A stretch of 46,632 nucleotides of DNA from the NCBI GenBank assembly GCA_003223425.1, contig QHVA01000008.1:1-46632 (forward strand), in the 5' to 3' direction. Numbering within the stretch: position 1 is the first letter of the stretch; each line of letters begins with the position of its first letter. Below the pieces are notes generated by a model. That model was not told the origin of the DNA, ran no database searches, and was given only the letters and a program-made list of their open reading frames with translations. The DNA comes from Gemmatimonadota bacterium. GTDB taxonomy: Bacteria; Gemmatimonadota; Gemmatimonadetes; Gemmatimonadales; Gemmatimonadaceae. Made by a program: the position numbers and the translations under genes. Shown here one piece after another: positions 32,154 through 41,407 of this stretch.

Positions 32154-33293
32154 ATGCCACAGACGAAGGATTTTTACTCCGTACTTGGCGTAAGCTCCAA
32201 CGCTTCACAGGACGAGATCAAGAAGGCGTATCGCAAGCTCGCCAAGAAGTATCACCCCGATGCAAATGCGAACGATGCGAAGGCGGGGGAGCGCTTCAAG
32301 GAGATCTCCGAGGCCAATAACGTCCTCGGCGATCCTGGGAAGCGGAAGCAGTACGACGAGATGCGGCGTCTCGGCGCCTTCGATGGAGGAGGCTTCGGAG
32401 GTTTTGGTGGTGCCAGATCGTCGCGCGCAGGCGCCCGGGGGGCAGCCGGTGGTGGCGCGCAGACCATCAACTTCCAGGACTTCGACATCGGTGGGCTCGG
32501 AGGGCTCGGCGACCTTTTCAGCTCGATGTTCGGCGGCGGCGAAACACGTCAGACGCGCCAACGCGGACCCGAGAAGGGACAGACCGTCGAAGCGAACCTC
32601 GAGATTCCATTCCGCACCGCGGCAAGAGGAGGAAAGGTTCCGATCGACCTCGAGGTTAGCGAAGAGTGCGGCACGTGCCACGGTAACGGTGCTGCGCCGG
32701 GGACTTCTCTCAGGATCTGTCCCGAGTGCAATGGACGCGGCGTGATCTCGTTCGGACAGGGTGGATTCGCCGTGAACCGGCCATGTCCAGTGTGCCTCGG
32801 TCGCGGTCAGGTGCCGACCGAGCCGTGCCCGACGTGTCACGGCACGGGAGAAGTGCGGGCGAAACGGAAAGTACTTATCAACGTCCCGCCCGGTGTGGAC
32901 ACTGGCTCGAAGATCCGATTGAAGGGCCAGGGCGGAAAGGGAACTCAGAACGGACCCGCGGGCGATCTCATCATCACCTTCAATGTGCAGCCTGACAAGT
33001 TCTATCGACGAGACGGGCTCGATGTTATCGCAACCGTCCCGCTCAACATCGCGCAGGCGACGCTCGGTACGAAGATCAGCGTCCGCACGCTCGACGGAAA
33101 AAAAGTGGCGATCAGAATTCCGCCCGGCACTCCGTCTGGAAAACGATTCCGCATTCGGGGGCAGGGAATTCAGAAAGGCGACAAGAAGGGCGACCTGATC
33201 GTGGAGGTATCGATCCGGGTTCCGGAGAAACTCTCCGAGGAGCAGGAACGCATGATGAAGGAGTTCGCGGAATCAGGCGGACTCAAGTACTAA
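32154..33293 (+). CDS. dnaJ: Chaperone protein DnaJ
   Basis: DnaJ is the co-chaperone that delivers clients to DnaK and stimulates its ATPase. The 379 residues show the J domain with HPD at 34-36, a Gly/Phe-rich linker ([13 protein letters not shown]), and four zinc-binding repeats: [24 protein letters not shown] and CPTCHGTG. The C-terminal substrate-binding domains include [10 protein letters not shown]-like [19 protein letters not shown] and [19 protein letters not shown]. Domain order and length are those of type I DnaJ. It ends the gene block that begins at dnaX. Confidence 0.98.
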   Translation: MPQTKDFYSVLGVSSNASQDEIKKAYRKLAKKYHPDANANDAKAGERFKEISEANNVLGDPGKRKQYDEMRRLGAFDGGGFGGFGGARSSRAGARGAAGGGAQTINFQDFDIGGLGGLGDLFSSMFGGGETRQTRQRGPEKGQTVEANLEIPFRTAARGGKVPIDLEVSEECGTCHGNGAAPGTSLRICPECNGRGVISFGQGGFAVNRPCPVCLGRGQVPTEPCPTCHGTGEVRAKRKVLINVPPGVDTGSKIRLKGQGGKGTQNGPAGDLIITFNVQPDKFYRRDGLDVIATVPLNIAQATLGTKISVRTLDGKKVAIRIPPGTPSGKRFRIRGQGIQKGDKKGDLIVEVSIRVPEKLSEEQERMMKEFAESGGLKY

Positions 33294-33334
33294 GGAACTT
33301 GCGTCGAATCTGATCACGTTTTGATTTCGATTTC

Positions 33335-33982
33335 ATGCGAATCGGCATTCTTGGGACCGGTGAGGTTGGAAAAACATTGGGCACGAGGCTGGTGACCCTC
33401 GGCGACAACGTGCGCATGGGATCTCGCATCGCCGGCAATGAGAAAGCTCGCGAATGGGTCAAGAAGTCCGGGGACCAGGCGTCGGAAGGTACGTTTGCCG
33501 ACGCCGCAGCTCATGGCGAACTGGTTTTCAACTGCACACCGGGCATGGCATCGCTCGAGGTTTTGAACGCCGCCGGCTCGACGAACCTGAGCGGAAAGAT
33601 CCTTGTCGATGTCTCTAATCCCCTCGACTTTTCCAAGGGCACGCCGCCAACGCTTTCGGTCTGCAATACGGACTCGGTCGGCGAGCAGATACAGCGCGCA
33701 TTTCCAGCTGCCAAGGTCGTAAAGACACTCAATACCGTTACAGCTATGGTGATGGTGAACCCTGCGCTCATACCAGGCGTTCACACGATGTTCGTCTCGG
33801 GGAACGATTCAGCGGCAAAGGCGGAAGTAATCAATCTCCTGAAGAGTGGCTTCGGGTGGAAGGAAGTAATGGATCTCGGCGACATTGCCGGCGCGCGCGC
33901 CCAGGAGATGTTTCTTCCACTTTGGCTGCGGCTCTACATGACTCTCCAGACGCCGAACGTAAATATCCGCGTAGTGCGTTGA
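33335..33982 (+). CDS. NAD(P)-binding dehydrogenase of the F420-dependent NADP reductase family
   Basis: This 215-residue protein opens with a Rossmann motif, MRIGILGTGEVGKTLGTRL, followed by VRMGSR (a basic residue that favours NADP). It then has ELVFNCTPGMAS and KILVDVSNPLDFSKGTPPTL, which fit the F420:NADP oxidoreductase fold. Many bacterial members do not use F420 and their substrate is unknown. The ILGTGEVGK opening and the NTVTAMVMVNP segment are typical. It stands alone, 41 bases after dnaJ, with its own ATG. Confidence 0.82.
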   Translation: MRIGILGTGEVGKTLGTRLVTLGDNVRMGSRIAGNEKAREWVKKSGDQASEGTFADAAAHGELVFNCTPGMASLEVLNAAGSTNLSGKILVDVSNPLDFSKGTPPTLSVCNTDSVGEQIQRAFPAAKVVKTLNTVTAMVMVNPALIPGVHTMFVSGNDSAAKAEVINLLKSGFGWKEVMDLGDIAGARAQEMFLPLWLRLYMTLQTPNVNIRVVR

Positions 33983-34082
33983 CCTGCCCCATTAATCGCA
34001 TTTGCATACGAGCAACCAAGAAATCGTTGCGGTAGGGACCGGACCTCCTAACATTGAGTCAATTTCGACCCAGGAGCCTCGT

Positions 34083-34166
34083 ATGAAGATCCACCGGACG
34101 ACTCTCTACGCTGCGGTCTGTGCTCTCGTGCTGACAGGATGTGGCTCGCTACAGCGGGAGTCGTGA
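34083..34166 (+). pseudogene. Truncated lipoprotein gene start (27 aa), joined to a transporter fragment
   Basis: The ATG at 34083, with an AGGAG site nine bases upstream, reads a lipoprotein signal (residues 1-19, lipobox LTGC with Cys20) and stops after GSLQRES. A lipoprotein gene is therefore broken after 27 codons. Its last 28 bases overlap, in another frame, the transporter fragment below. It is probably the remnant of a deletion or recombination that joined two genes. Confidence 0.6.
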
Positions 34167-34633
34167 TCGCGACGAGTCGGGCGACCATGATGCGCTATAT
34201 CGTTCCACGCCTCGGCGAGCGCAAAGCAGCGGTCGTCGGGATATTAGGTGGCATCGCCGCCTACGCCGGCTTCGGATTGGCGACCGCCGGCTGGATGATG
34301 TTCGCAGCGCTCGCCGGTTGGTTCTTCGGCGCGATAGTGATGCCTACGATCAACGCACTCATGTCCCACCGGATAGCGCACAACGCGCAGGGAGAGCTGC
34401 AGGGCGCCGTTGCCAGCCTTTTCTCGCTGAGCGCGATCATCGGGCCGCCGCTCATGACGCACGTTTTCGCGCGATTCACTTCGCCCACATCGAGCGTTCA
34501 TGTGCCTGGAGCAGCTTTCCTCACAGCTGCTTTGCTCGCGGCCGTGTGTCTGGTGATTTTCTGGGTGTCGACTCGGGTGCCAGCCGCGGAGCCGGACGCC
34601 ACGGCGTCCGAGTCGGCGTTGACGGCCGCCTAA
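34139..34633 (+). pseudogene. C-terminal half of a TetA-type MFS transporter (5' truncated)
   Basis: The 164 residues match the last five or six membrane segments of a Tet/TCR-type drug:proton antiporter. MMRYIVPRLGERKAAVVGI is the cytoplasmic loop pattern VxRLGERxxxxxG, FGLATAGWMMFAALAGWFFGAIVMPTINALMS follows, and then GELQGAVASLFSLSAIIGPPLMTHVFARF. The N-terminal half, with motif A (GxLaDrxGrr), is absent. The sequence upstream is a lipoprotein start in another frame. An ATG exists at 34139, but a half-transporter is unlikely to work alone. Its stop overlaps that of the convergent gene. Confidence 0.72.
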
Positions 34634-35142
34634 TCGATTCGTCGATAAGTCATCTCGGTTGTAAGGTCCGGCGATGTAAAACTGGGCGCTTGCACCATGA
34701 GGCGTGTCTTGCTGAGTGTGGTGATCTTGAGCGAACGATCAATGCCGATTATCGGGGCGAAAATCGCCATCGAAGCAGTCTGATGCAGTTGACTTCCAAC
34801 GAGTCTCCACGTTCCAGCCCGTGCCGCGAATACCTGATTGCCCTTGTCATCAAATACTCTGGAGTAATCGACTTTGATTCGCTCTTCCGACGAAAGGCTG
34901 TCGTACTGAGCCGGGGTAACGGTTCTTCGTCCCGGAGACATCGCCGTTACTGAGAAGTGAGTTCTGGTGAATTGCATCCACTCTGTGCGGGGGGCAGGCG
35001 TTACAGTCCCGGTCTTCAAATCCCTGATCGAGACCAGCTCCCAGGTACCTCTGAGATCAGCGGACCTCGGTGCGTTCTGAGCGGCAAGCAGCCCAACCGG
35101 CCCGAAACATCCAGCGACGATCAGTGAGCTCATCTTCCACAT
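34630..35142 (-). CDS. Secreted lipocalin-like domain protein
   Basis: This 170-residue protein has a signal peptide (about residues 1-21, GCFGPVGLLAAQ) and then a lipocalin-like start, LRGTWELVSIRDLKTG. The beta-strand-rich body (EWMQFTRTHFSVTAM, GTWRLVGSQLHQTASM, DRSLKITTLSKTRLMVQAP, LTTEMTYRRID) fits a small barrel as in lipocalin_5 or DUF1579-like families. The ligand and role are unknown. GGAGG precedes the ATG. It is convergent with the transporter remnant. The family call is moderate, based on the GTWELVS pattern. Confidence 0.68.
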   Translation of the reverse strand: MWKMSSLIVAGCFGPVGLLAAQNAPRSADLRGTWELVSIRDLKTGTVTPAPRTEWMQFTRTHFSVTAMSPGRRTVTPAQYDSLSSEERIKVDYSRVFDDKGNQVFAARAGTWRLVGSQLHQTASMAIFAPIIGIDRSLKITTLSKTRLMVQAPSFTSPDLTTEMTYRRID

Positions 35143-35204
35143 ATTGCCTCCGTTGCTAAACCGAAATGGCTCGAACGGCTGATCACGCGTTTGAACCAGA
35201 GAAG

Positions 35205-35939
35205 CTACAGCCGTCTAATCCAGATATTTCGATACCGCACCGGGTTTCCGTGATCCTGCAGGCGCAGCGACTCATCGGCAGGATGCGCGATGTACAGCGC
35301 CGGCCGGTCGTTGTAGGTGATCCCGTAGATCTCGACGTTGTTCTGAATCAGGACTCCGTTGTGCAGCACGGTGACGCGCGCGCGATCAATGACTTTCCCC
35401 TGCTCATCGAACCTTGGCGCGTGAAAGACAATGTCATACGTCTGCCACTCACCGGGCTTTCGCGACGCGTTCACGAGTGGCGCATGCTGCTTGTAAACGG
35501 CGCCTGCCTGTCCGTGGTAGTACGTCTTGTTGTCGTATGAATCGAGCACCTGCACTTCGTAACGGCCCATGAGAAAGACGCCGCTGTTGCCTCGCTCCTG
35601 TCCCTCGCCCTTCACGACAGATGGCGTCGCCCACTCGATGTGCAGTTGAACGTCACCGAATTTGTCGCTCGTGGAGATGTCACCGCTCCCAGGAGCGACT
35701 TCGACATAGCCATCTCTCACGTTCCACTTCGCTGCCGCTCCATCCTGTGCGCGCCAGCGGGAAAGGTCCTTTCCGTTGAATAACACGATTGCGTCGGACG
35801 GGGCGTCGGCATTGGTCTTCCCAGCTGTGACGATTGGTGGCTCGGTCTTGGGCGCGGGAAACGGCCCGGGCTCTTGCGCGCTCGCGCCTGCGGCGAAGAC
35901 GACGACTCCGAACGCGATAACCGCGCGTCGCGTCACCAT
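35205..35939 (-). CDS. DUF1080 (3-keto-disaccharide hydrolase-like) secreted protein
   Basis: This 244-residue protein has a signal peptide ([20 protein letters not shown]) and a concanavalin-like DUF1080 domain. Its motifs are [88 protein letters not shown] and a final YRNIWIRRL. Family members bind or cleave glucans and 3-keto-glycosides in the periplasm. The ATG at 35939 lies in the last seven bases of the upstream GH20 gene, so the pair is coupled. It is probably exported for polysaccharide breakdown. The exact substrate is unknown. Confidence 0.9.
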   Translation of the reverse strand: MVTRRAVIAFGVVVFAAGASAQEPGPFPAPKTEPPIVTAGKTNADAPSDAIVLFNGKDLSRWRAQDGAAAKWNVRDGYVEVAPGSGDISTSDKFGDVQLHIEWATPSVVKGEGQERGNSGVFLMGRYEVQVLDSYDNKTYYHGQAGAVYKQHAPLVNASRKPGEWQTYDIVFHAPRFDEQGKVIDRARVTVLHNGVLIQNNVEIYGITYNDRPALYIAHPADESLRLQDHGNPVRYRNIWIRRL

Positions 35940-37522
35940 GGCACTTGAGGCGAGCGATAATAATTGACGCCGAGGTACTGCCATCGTGGCTCGTGCGTGG
36001 CCAATCTCGAGCGGAAGTTTTCCCAATCGCGAGCTGCCTGTGGAGTCCATCCCACTTCGGCGATAGCGGGAAGCCGCGGGATCGCCAGGTACTCCACCGC
36101 GCTAATATTGCGCAGCGTCTCGCTCCATGTTGGCGCCTCGACGCCCACGATGTCACGTTCAGTGACTCCCTTCATGTAGGTCGCGGGATCCCAGTCGTAG
36201 GAGTCACGCACTTCCACATATCCGGCCCAGTTGAGTCCCAGCTTGGTTGAAGGCGTGTACTTCATGTCCAGATAGGCCTTCGGTGCGGGGGATAGAACGA
36301 GCTTCGAACCGTACTGCAACGCTGCCGTCGCAGAGTCGCTCTTCCACTGCTGCGCGACGGTAGTCGGGTTGAGCCGTGCCTTCGTGATTTCTTCCCATCC
36401 GATCATCTTCTTCCCGTATTTGTTGACAATGCCCTGCACCCGCTCGACGAAACGCACGTACTGCTCGGGTGTGAGGGTTTGAACCTCATCGCCACCTATA
36501 TGGAAGTAGGGACCGGGCGTGATCGCGCTGATCTCGCGCACGACGTCGTCGACGAACGCGTAGGTAGCTTCTTTGTCGACACACAGAGTGCTCCAACCAA
36601 CGTCTGTCCCGCTGTAAAGCCCTGGTGGACGCGTGCTGCACGCCAGATCCGGATAAGCAGCGAGCCCAGCGTTGATGTGACCGGGCATGTCGATTTCAGG
36701 CACGATGGTGATGTAGCGCGCCCGCGCGTAACGCACGATGTCCTGATAATCCTGCTGCGTGTAAAATCCGCCCGGTCCGCCTCCAACCTGCGTCAACGAA
36801 CCGATCGCGGTGAGCTTAGGACGCGAGTTGATTACGATCCGCCATCCCTGATCGTCGGCGAGATGGAGGTGCAACACATTCAGCTTGTACAGCGCAAGAA
36901 CGTCGATGTACTGCTGGACTTCTCTAACGGTGAAGAAATGACGGGCGACGTCCAGCATGGCGCCACGCCAGGCAAACCTCGGCTGATCGACAATCGTGAG
37001 GGCGGGAATCGTCCAGGAGCTGCGCTCTATTCCCATCTCCGACTCGATATCGACGGGAAGAAGCTGTCTCACGGTCTGTATTCCGCGAAACAACCCGGCC
37101 GGACTGGCGGCGACGAGGCGCACCGAGTCAGTCGTCACGTTGAGCTCGTAACCCTCGCCGCCGAGCGAGCTGCGTTCCGGTGCAAGTCGCAGAATGATCG
37201 CACCACCGGCTGTCGTGCTCGGGGACGTCACCGCGACCGGGAAACCAGTTGGCCGACGGATCAGTGCGGCCAGCATCTCGCCGATCGCACGCACCTCGGC
37301 GTTCGTTGTGTCTACGGAAATGCCGGTAGCCCGCGTGATGTTGAACGCCGCTCCCGACGCTGTGACGAGCGACGCCGGCGACGGGACCAGTTGCGGAGGG
37401 CGGATCACCGGTTGCGGCGTCGGAGGAGGTGCGACCGGCCGCGCGCACGCGGCGCCGGCGACAACAAATGCAATCACCGCAAAAGCGCGCACGCGCTGCT
37501 GTTGAGAATCTTTTCGGTGCAT
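35933..37522 (-). CDS. Glycoside hydrolase family 20 beta-N-acetylhexosaminidase, secreted
   Basis: This 529-residue exo-hexosaminidase releases terminal GlcNAc/GalNAc, probably from chitin oligomers or glycans. Its signal sequence ends in AGAACARP (Cys26, possibly lipidated though the lipobox is imperfect), and a Pro-rich linker follows. The GH20b domain (about 40-175) is followed by the catalytic barrel: [40 protein letters not shown] and the catalytic pair Asp345-Glu346 in HIGGDE, then IGWEEI and WSETLRN. An AGGAG site precedes the ATG. It is coupled to the DUF1080 gene downstream. Confidence 0.96.
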   Translation of the reverse strand: MHRKDSQQQRVRAFAVIAFVVAGAACARPVAPPPTPQPVIRPPQLVPSPASLVTASGAAFNITRATGISVDTTNAEVRAIGEMLAALIRRPTGFPVAVTSPSTTAGGAIILRLAPERSSLGGEGYELNVTTDSVRLVAASPAGLFRGIQTVRQLLPVDIESEMGIERSSWTIPALTIVDQPRFAWRGAMLDVARHFFTVREVQQYIDVLALYKLNVLHLHLADDQGWRIVINSRPKLTAIGSLTQVGGGPGGFYTQQDYQDIVRYARARYITIVPEIDMPGHINAGLAAYPDLACSTRPPGLYSGTDVGWSTLCVDKEATYAFVDDVVREISAITPGPYFHIGGDEVQTLTPEQYVRFVERVQGIVNKYGKKMIGWEEITKARLNPTTVAQQWKSDSATAALQYGSKLVLSPAPKAYLDMKYTPSTKLGLNWAGYVEVRDSYDWDPATYMKGVTERDIVGVEAPTWSETLRNISAVEYLAIPRLPAIAEVGWTPQAARDWENFRSRLATHEPRWQYLGVNYYRSPQVPW

Positions 37523-37555
37523 CTCGCCGGCTCCTCTTTTTCGAAAGGGTTTGCT

Positions 37556-37571
37556 CGGCGGAGGTCCGCCG
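37556..37571 (-). terminator. Short hairpin after mnmA, weak terminator candidate
   Basis: A perfect 16-base palindrome (CGGCGGA/TCCGCCG) lies three bases after the mnmA stop on the minus strand. There is no T run, so Rho-independent action is doubtful. Confidence 0.35.
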
Positions 37572-37574
37572 ATT

Positions 37575-38681
37575 CTACGCCGCCAGAACTGGAAGTTGCG
37601 TCCGCTGCCGTCTTGCTGCTTCTATGAATGCTCCGCCCAGCACTCGATCCCGGTCGTAAAATACGACGGACTGGCCGGGTGTGATTGCCGAGACTGGCTC
37701 ATCGAGCGCGATCTCGATCTCGCCGCCGCCGAGACGAACAATTTCCGCGTGCGCGAGCGGTGCCCGGTGACGGACGCGAACGCAAACGTGATCCCCGACT
37801 TCCGGCGCGTCCGTCAACCAATTGACTTCACGTGCTACGATCCCGTTTCCGAGCAGCTCGTCGCGCGTCCCGATGACGACAGCTCGCTGTTCCGGACGAA
37901 TCGCGATCACATACATCGGAGACGCAAAACCTCCGGGTATTCCGCGACGCTGACCAATAGTGTAGCGGGCGAACCCATTGTGCTCGCCGACGATTGCCCC
38001 ACTTGAAGTGATGATCGGGCCATGCGCCAGAGCGGGCGCATCGTGCGGCAGCCGCTGCTCGAGGATCCGCGCGTAGTCACCGTCGGGCACGAAGCAAATC
38101 TCCTGACTTTCCGGCTTCTCGGCGATTACCTCGAGACCCATCGCGTGCGCTCGTGCTCGCGTCTGCGCCTTGTCGAGCCCACCGACTGGCAGAATCATCC
38201 GCGATAGAACGGCGCGGTCGATCCCCCAGAGGAAGTAAGTCTGGTCCTTGTTCTCGTCGATTCCACGACGCAGGACGCCGTCAACCACTCGCGCGTAATG
38301 ACCCGTCGCAATCCACTGCGCATCGATAGCGTCCGCCCTTTTCAGGAAGTCACGAAACTTCGTAAAGGTGTTGCAGCGCACGCACGGAATTGGCGTTCGA
38401 CCACGCGCATATTCGTGCACGAAGTTGTCTATGACATCGTGTCCGAATCTGCTCTCGAGATTCAGCACATAGTGCGGGATCCCGAGCTGCTCGCAGACAC
38501 GACGAGCGTCGTTTACGGAGTCCAGCGAGCAGCAGGGCCGGTCGGGGACATCTTCGCCGTGGCAGAAAAGTTTCATGGTCGCGCCAACGACATCGTAGCC
38601 CTGCTCGACCAAGAGCGCGGCGGCGACGGATGAATCAACGCCGCCGGACATGGCGACCAGCACTCGCTCTTGCAACACCAT
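37575..38681 (-). CDS. mnmA: tRNA-specific 2-thiouridylase MnmA
   Basis: MnmA places sulfur on U34 of Lys, Glu and Gln tRNAs. The 368-residue protein begins with the PP-loop VLVAMSGGVDSSVAAALL and has CCSLDSVNDARRVCEQL, TPIPCVRCNTFTKFRDF (first catalytic Cys), ATGHYAR, DQTYFLWG and ESQEICFVPDGDY (second catalytic Cys). The C-terminal RNA-binding barrel is also present. The ATG at 38681 opens the PP-loop domain, and upstream in-frame sequence is not conserved. It overlaps the stop of the cysteine desulfurase gene by one base (TAATG), and that enzyme supplies its sulfur. Confidence 0.97.
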   Translation of the reverse strand: MVLQERVLVAMSGGVDSSVAAALLVEQGYDVVGATMKLFCHGEDVPDRPCCSLDSVNDARRVCEQLGIPHYVLNLESRFGHDVIDNFVHEYARGRTPIPCVRCNTFTKFRDFLKRADAIDAQWIATGHYARVVDGVLRRGIDENKDQTYFLWGIDRAVLSRMILPVGGLDKAQTRARAHAMGLEVIAEKPESQEICFVPDGDYARILEQRLPHDAPALAHGPIITSSGAIVGEHNGFARYTIGQRRGIPGGFASPMYVIAIRPEQRAVVIGTRDELLGNGIVAREVNWLTDAPEVGDHVCVRVRHRAPLAHAEIVRLGGGEIEIALDEPVSAITPGQSVVFYDRDRVLGGAFIEAARRQRTQLPVLAA

Positions 38682-39844
38682 TATTCTGCGACCGTAAGCT
38701 GCCTCGCCTTGGCGACGAGAGCAGGGAAGACTTCGATGACGCGGTCGATGCAATGATCAGTCGTCAGAACGCCGAGGCTCATACGAATTGCCGCGCTGGC
38801 GAGATCCGGACGAATGGCTAGTGCGGACAGCACGTGTGATGGCGTGACGCTTCCGCTCTGGCAGGCCGAGCCGCCCGACGCAGCGATGCCGCGAAGATCG
38901 AGAGCCATCAGCAGCGACTCACTGTCCGTCCCCGGAACAGACACGTTCACGATGTGCGGCGCGCGCTCGGCGCCGCGACCATGGATTACAGCGTCTGGCA
39001 CCTTCGCCAGAATTCCTGCCTCGAGCTTGTCACGTAGCTTTCGGATGCGTGCGCAATGCGCCTCGCACTCTGCCAGCGTCAGTTCGGCCGCGCGCGCGAT
39101 ACCCACCGCAGCGGCAACGTTTTCGGTTCCTGGTCTGCGGCCGCGATCCTGGGTTCCGCCATGCATTAGCGGCTCGATGTGTGTACCGCGCCGGATAAAT
39201 AGCGCGCCAATGCCCTTCGGCGCACCAAACTTGTGGCCCGAGATGGTGAGAAAATCGAACTGCTGTTTTTGTGCATCGATGGGGATCTTTCCGAATGCCT
39301 GCACCGCGTCGGTGTGAACGAACGCCCCGCGCGCCTTTGCCTTTGCGGCAAGCTCGGGCACGGGCTGTATAGTGCCGATCTCGTTGTTGACCCACATCAT
39401 CGAGCAGACCGCAACCTCGTCATCGACAAGTTGGTCGAACGACGCGGAATCGATTACGCCATCGGCGGTCATTCCCAGAAAACGCTCTGTAGCTCCTTCG
39501 CGTCCCGCCTGATGAACGGCGCCCAGAATCGCCTTGTGCTCGATCGGAGTCGTAACAACCGCGGTGCGCCCCTTTGCCTTGAGGGCCCGCCAGGCACCAA
39601 GTATCGCGAGGTTGTCAGCCTCGGTACCACCCGAAGTGAAGCAGATCTCGTCTGGCCGTGCGCCTAGACATCGCCCCACTCGCTCCCGGGCCTCGTCCAG
39701 TGCCGCACGCGCTTCGCGTCCCCACCGATGCGTGCTGGAAGGGTTGCCAAAGCGCGGGCCGTAAAACGGCTTCATCGCCTCGAACACCTCTTCACGCACC
39801 GGGGTCGTAGCGGCGTGGTCGAGATAAACCGGGTCAGTAGGCAT
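38681..39844 (-). CDS. Cysteine desulfurase (IscS/NifS type)
   Basis: This PLP enzyme takes sulfur from cysteine as a persulfide. The 387 residues have VYLDHAATTPV, FGNPSSTHRWGREA, EICFTSGGTEADNLAI, TPIEHKAIL, TISGHKFGAPKG (PLP lysine), MHGGTQDRGRRPGTENVA and a catalytic Cys in SACQSGS. The adjacent mnmA gene suggests it feeds tRNA thiolation, although it could also serve Fe-S assembly. No iscU or sufBCD is in the window. The C terminus is shorter than in E. coli IscS, which binds several partners. ATG start. Confidence 0.95.
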   Translation of the reverse strand: MPTDPVYLDHAATTPVREEVFEAMKPFYGPRFGNPSSTHRWGREARAALDEARERVGRCLGARPDEICFTSGGTEADNLAILGAWRALKAKGRTAVVTTPIEHKAILGAVHQAGREGATERFLGMTADGVIDSASFDQLVDDEVAVCSMMWVNNEIGTIQPVPELAAKAKARGAFVHTDAVQAFGKIPIDAQKQQFDFLTISGHKFGAPKGIGALFIRRGTHIEPLMHGGTQDRGRRPGTENVAAAVGIARAAELTLAECEAHCARIRKLRDKLEAGILAKVPDAVIHGRGAERAPHIVNVSVPGTDSESLLMALDLRGIAASGGSACQSGSVTPSHVLSALAIRPDLASAAIRMSLGVLTTDHCIDRVIEVFPALVAKARQLTVAE

Positions 39845-39896
39845 GGCTGGAATTTAAGGGACGAGAAGAGGCCGAGGGAGGCCGGCTACGCGGGGG

Positions 39897-40682
39897 CTAG
39901 CCGTTGAAGAATTTGCTTCGCACCTCCCACAGCTTCGGAAAAAAACGCTGAGAGATCGTCGTCTGAAGGTATTTGGAGCCGAGAGTTCCGCCTGTGCCGG
40001 AGGTTGCCGGGCCGATGATGCGCTCTACGAGCTGAACGTGCAGGAATCGCCACATCGCGAATCCCTGCTCGTATTCGAGCAGTCCTTCCGCCAGCATCTG
40101 CAGCGGCCTCTGATGGGGCTCGGCGTAGATCTGCTCGAGAGTGACATCGTGCGCCTCGAGCAAATCGTCGAACAGTTGCTGCAGCGTGGGTTTGGCGAGC
40201 GCCTGCTCCACCAGCGATGAAATCTCGCCGTGCTGTTTCAGCACCTGAAGAAAATGTTCGTCGCGCATTCCCGACATCGCCTCGATCGCGCGGAACTGCA
40301 CACTCTGCGATCCACTGGAGGTACCAAGGTAGCCGCGGAATTGCGCGAACCGTTGCGGAGGAAGCGTCTCGAGCGCCGAGAGCTGTCCGGTGACTATATG
40401 GACAAGCGCGTTCACTCTCCGAACCGAAGTCAATGCGCCAAGAGTGTCTCTGGCTTCGAGAAGCGCAATGAGTCCCTCGAGCTCGTGCAAAATCAGCTTG
40501 AACCAGAGCTCGCTCGCCTGATGCACGATGATGAACAACAGCTCGTCGGGGTGCTCTGGCTCGGATCGGGGACGTTGGAGCCGAAGCAGCTCGTCGAGCG
40601 CCAGATACGACGAGTAGGTGAGCTCGTCGCCGGCTTTCTTGGGTGCGGTGGACGACGCGCGCTTGCGCTTCTGGTTGGTCAA
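39897..40682 (-). CDS. kynA: Tryptophan 2,3-dioxygenase
   Basis: This enzyme opens the indole ring of tryptophan to N-formylkynurenine, using haem. The 261 residues have YSSYLALDELLRLQRP, LLFIIVHQASELWFKLILHELE, FRGYLGTSSGSQSVQFRAIE, and the haem-side AMWRFLHVQLVERIIG (His in RFLH) followed by SGTGGTLGSKYLQTT. It ends with FPKLWEVRSKFF. The length is slightly short but complete. The start is a TTG overlapping the bshB1 stop (TTGA). No other kynurenine-pathway gene lies nearby. A cytoplasmic enzyme on a mainly transport operon is unexpected. Confidence 0.95.
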   Translation of the reverse strand: MTNQKRKRASSTAPKKAGDELTYSSYLALDELLRLQRPRSEPEHPDELLFIIVHQASELWFKLILHELEGLIALLEARDTLGALTSVRRVNALVHIVTGQLSALETLPPQRFAQFRGYLGTSSGSQSVQFRAIEAMSGMRDEHFLQVLKQHGEISSLVEQALAKPTLQQLFDDLLEAHDVTLEQIYAEPHQRPLQMLAEGLLEYEQGFAMWRFLHVQLVERIIGPATSGTGGTLGSKYLQTTISQRFFPKLWEVRSKFFNG

Positions 40683-41398
40683 AAGGTCGCGACCTCGAGA
40701 GATGCCACGTCCTCCACCCGCATCGTCTCCGTCGTATAAAACGGCTCACCATAGCGGCAGCGAATCAGCGACCCGTAGTGTGCGGCGTGATGGCGAATCA
40801 GATCGTGCAGCGGGTCGCCATTTGGGTACACCTCGCCCGCTTGCACAGCGTCACCAAATTGCGATTCGTAGCACCCGATTGCTTCGAGTTTTTTCTCGAA
40901 CGCTTCCGTGATGTCGACGACGAAGGTCGGTTTCTGGTTGTCTTCGCGGAATGAAAGCGCATGAAGGACTTTGAGCGGTCGATGCGGGGCAACCTTTGGC
41001 TCGATCTTTTTCAACCCAGCAACGAAGCAGGCATCTCGCACGAGCTGTGCGACGATCGGATGATCGGGATGGCGCCCGTGCTGCGAATGAGTGATCACGA
41101 CCCTCGGCTGAAGGCGCCGAATCACGAGCGCAACCTTGGCCCGCGTCTCGGGTGTGTTCTGAATTCCGCCGTCGGGGAGGCCGAGGTTTTCGCGAACGGC
41201 GACGCCCATCACTTTCGCGGCCTTCGCGGCCTCTTTGGCTCGGAGGTCCGGTGTGCCACGGCTCGCCATCTCCCCCGCGGCGAGATCGAGAATCGCCGTT
41301 TGTCTTCCTAGCATGTGTGAGCGGATCAGTGTGCCGCCGCAAAGGAGCTCGATGTCGTCCGGGTGCGCGGCAATCGCGAGGACGTCGACGCGTTTCAT
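40679..41398 (-). CDS. bshB1: Bacillithiol biosynthesis deacetylase BshB1
   Basis: This is a 239-residue LmbE/PIG-L zinc deacetylase that removes acetate from GlcNAc-malate in bacillithiol synthesis. The motifs are AAHPDDIELLCGGT (Zn ligands at 12-16), LDLAAGEMASRGTPDLRAKEA and SQHGRHPDHPIVAQLV. A final YGSLIRCRYGEPFYTTETMRV is typical of the BshB1 branch. No bshA or bshC is in the window. The ATG lies eight bases after the permease stop. It is coupled to kynA by the TTGA overlap. Confidence 0.9.
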   Translation of the reverse strand: MKRVDVLAIAAHPDDIELLCGGTLIRSHMLGRQTAILDLAAGEMASRGTPDLRAKEAAKAAKVMGVAVRENLGLPDGGIQNTPETRAKVALVIRRLQPRVVITHSQHGRHPDHPIVAQLVRDACFVAGLKKIEPKVAPHRPLKVLHALSFREDNQKPTFVVDITEAFEKKLEAIGCYESQFGDAVQAGEVYPNGDPLHDLIRHHAAHYGSLIRCRYGEPFYTTETMRVEDVASLEVATF

Positions 41399-41407
41399 GC
41401 GGAGAAT

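Noticed and set aside
36479-37627. 382-residue plus-strand frame opposite the GH20 gene
   Set aside because: It is antisense to the GH20 catalytic region and rich in Arg/Asp/His runs without a fold pattern.
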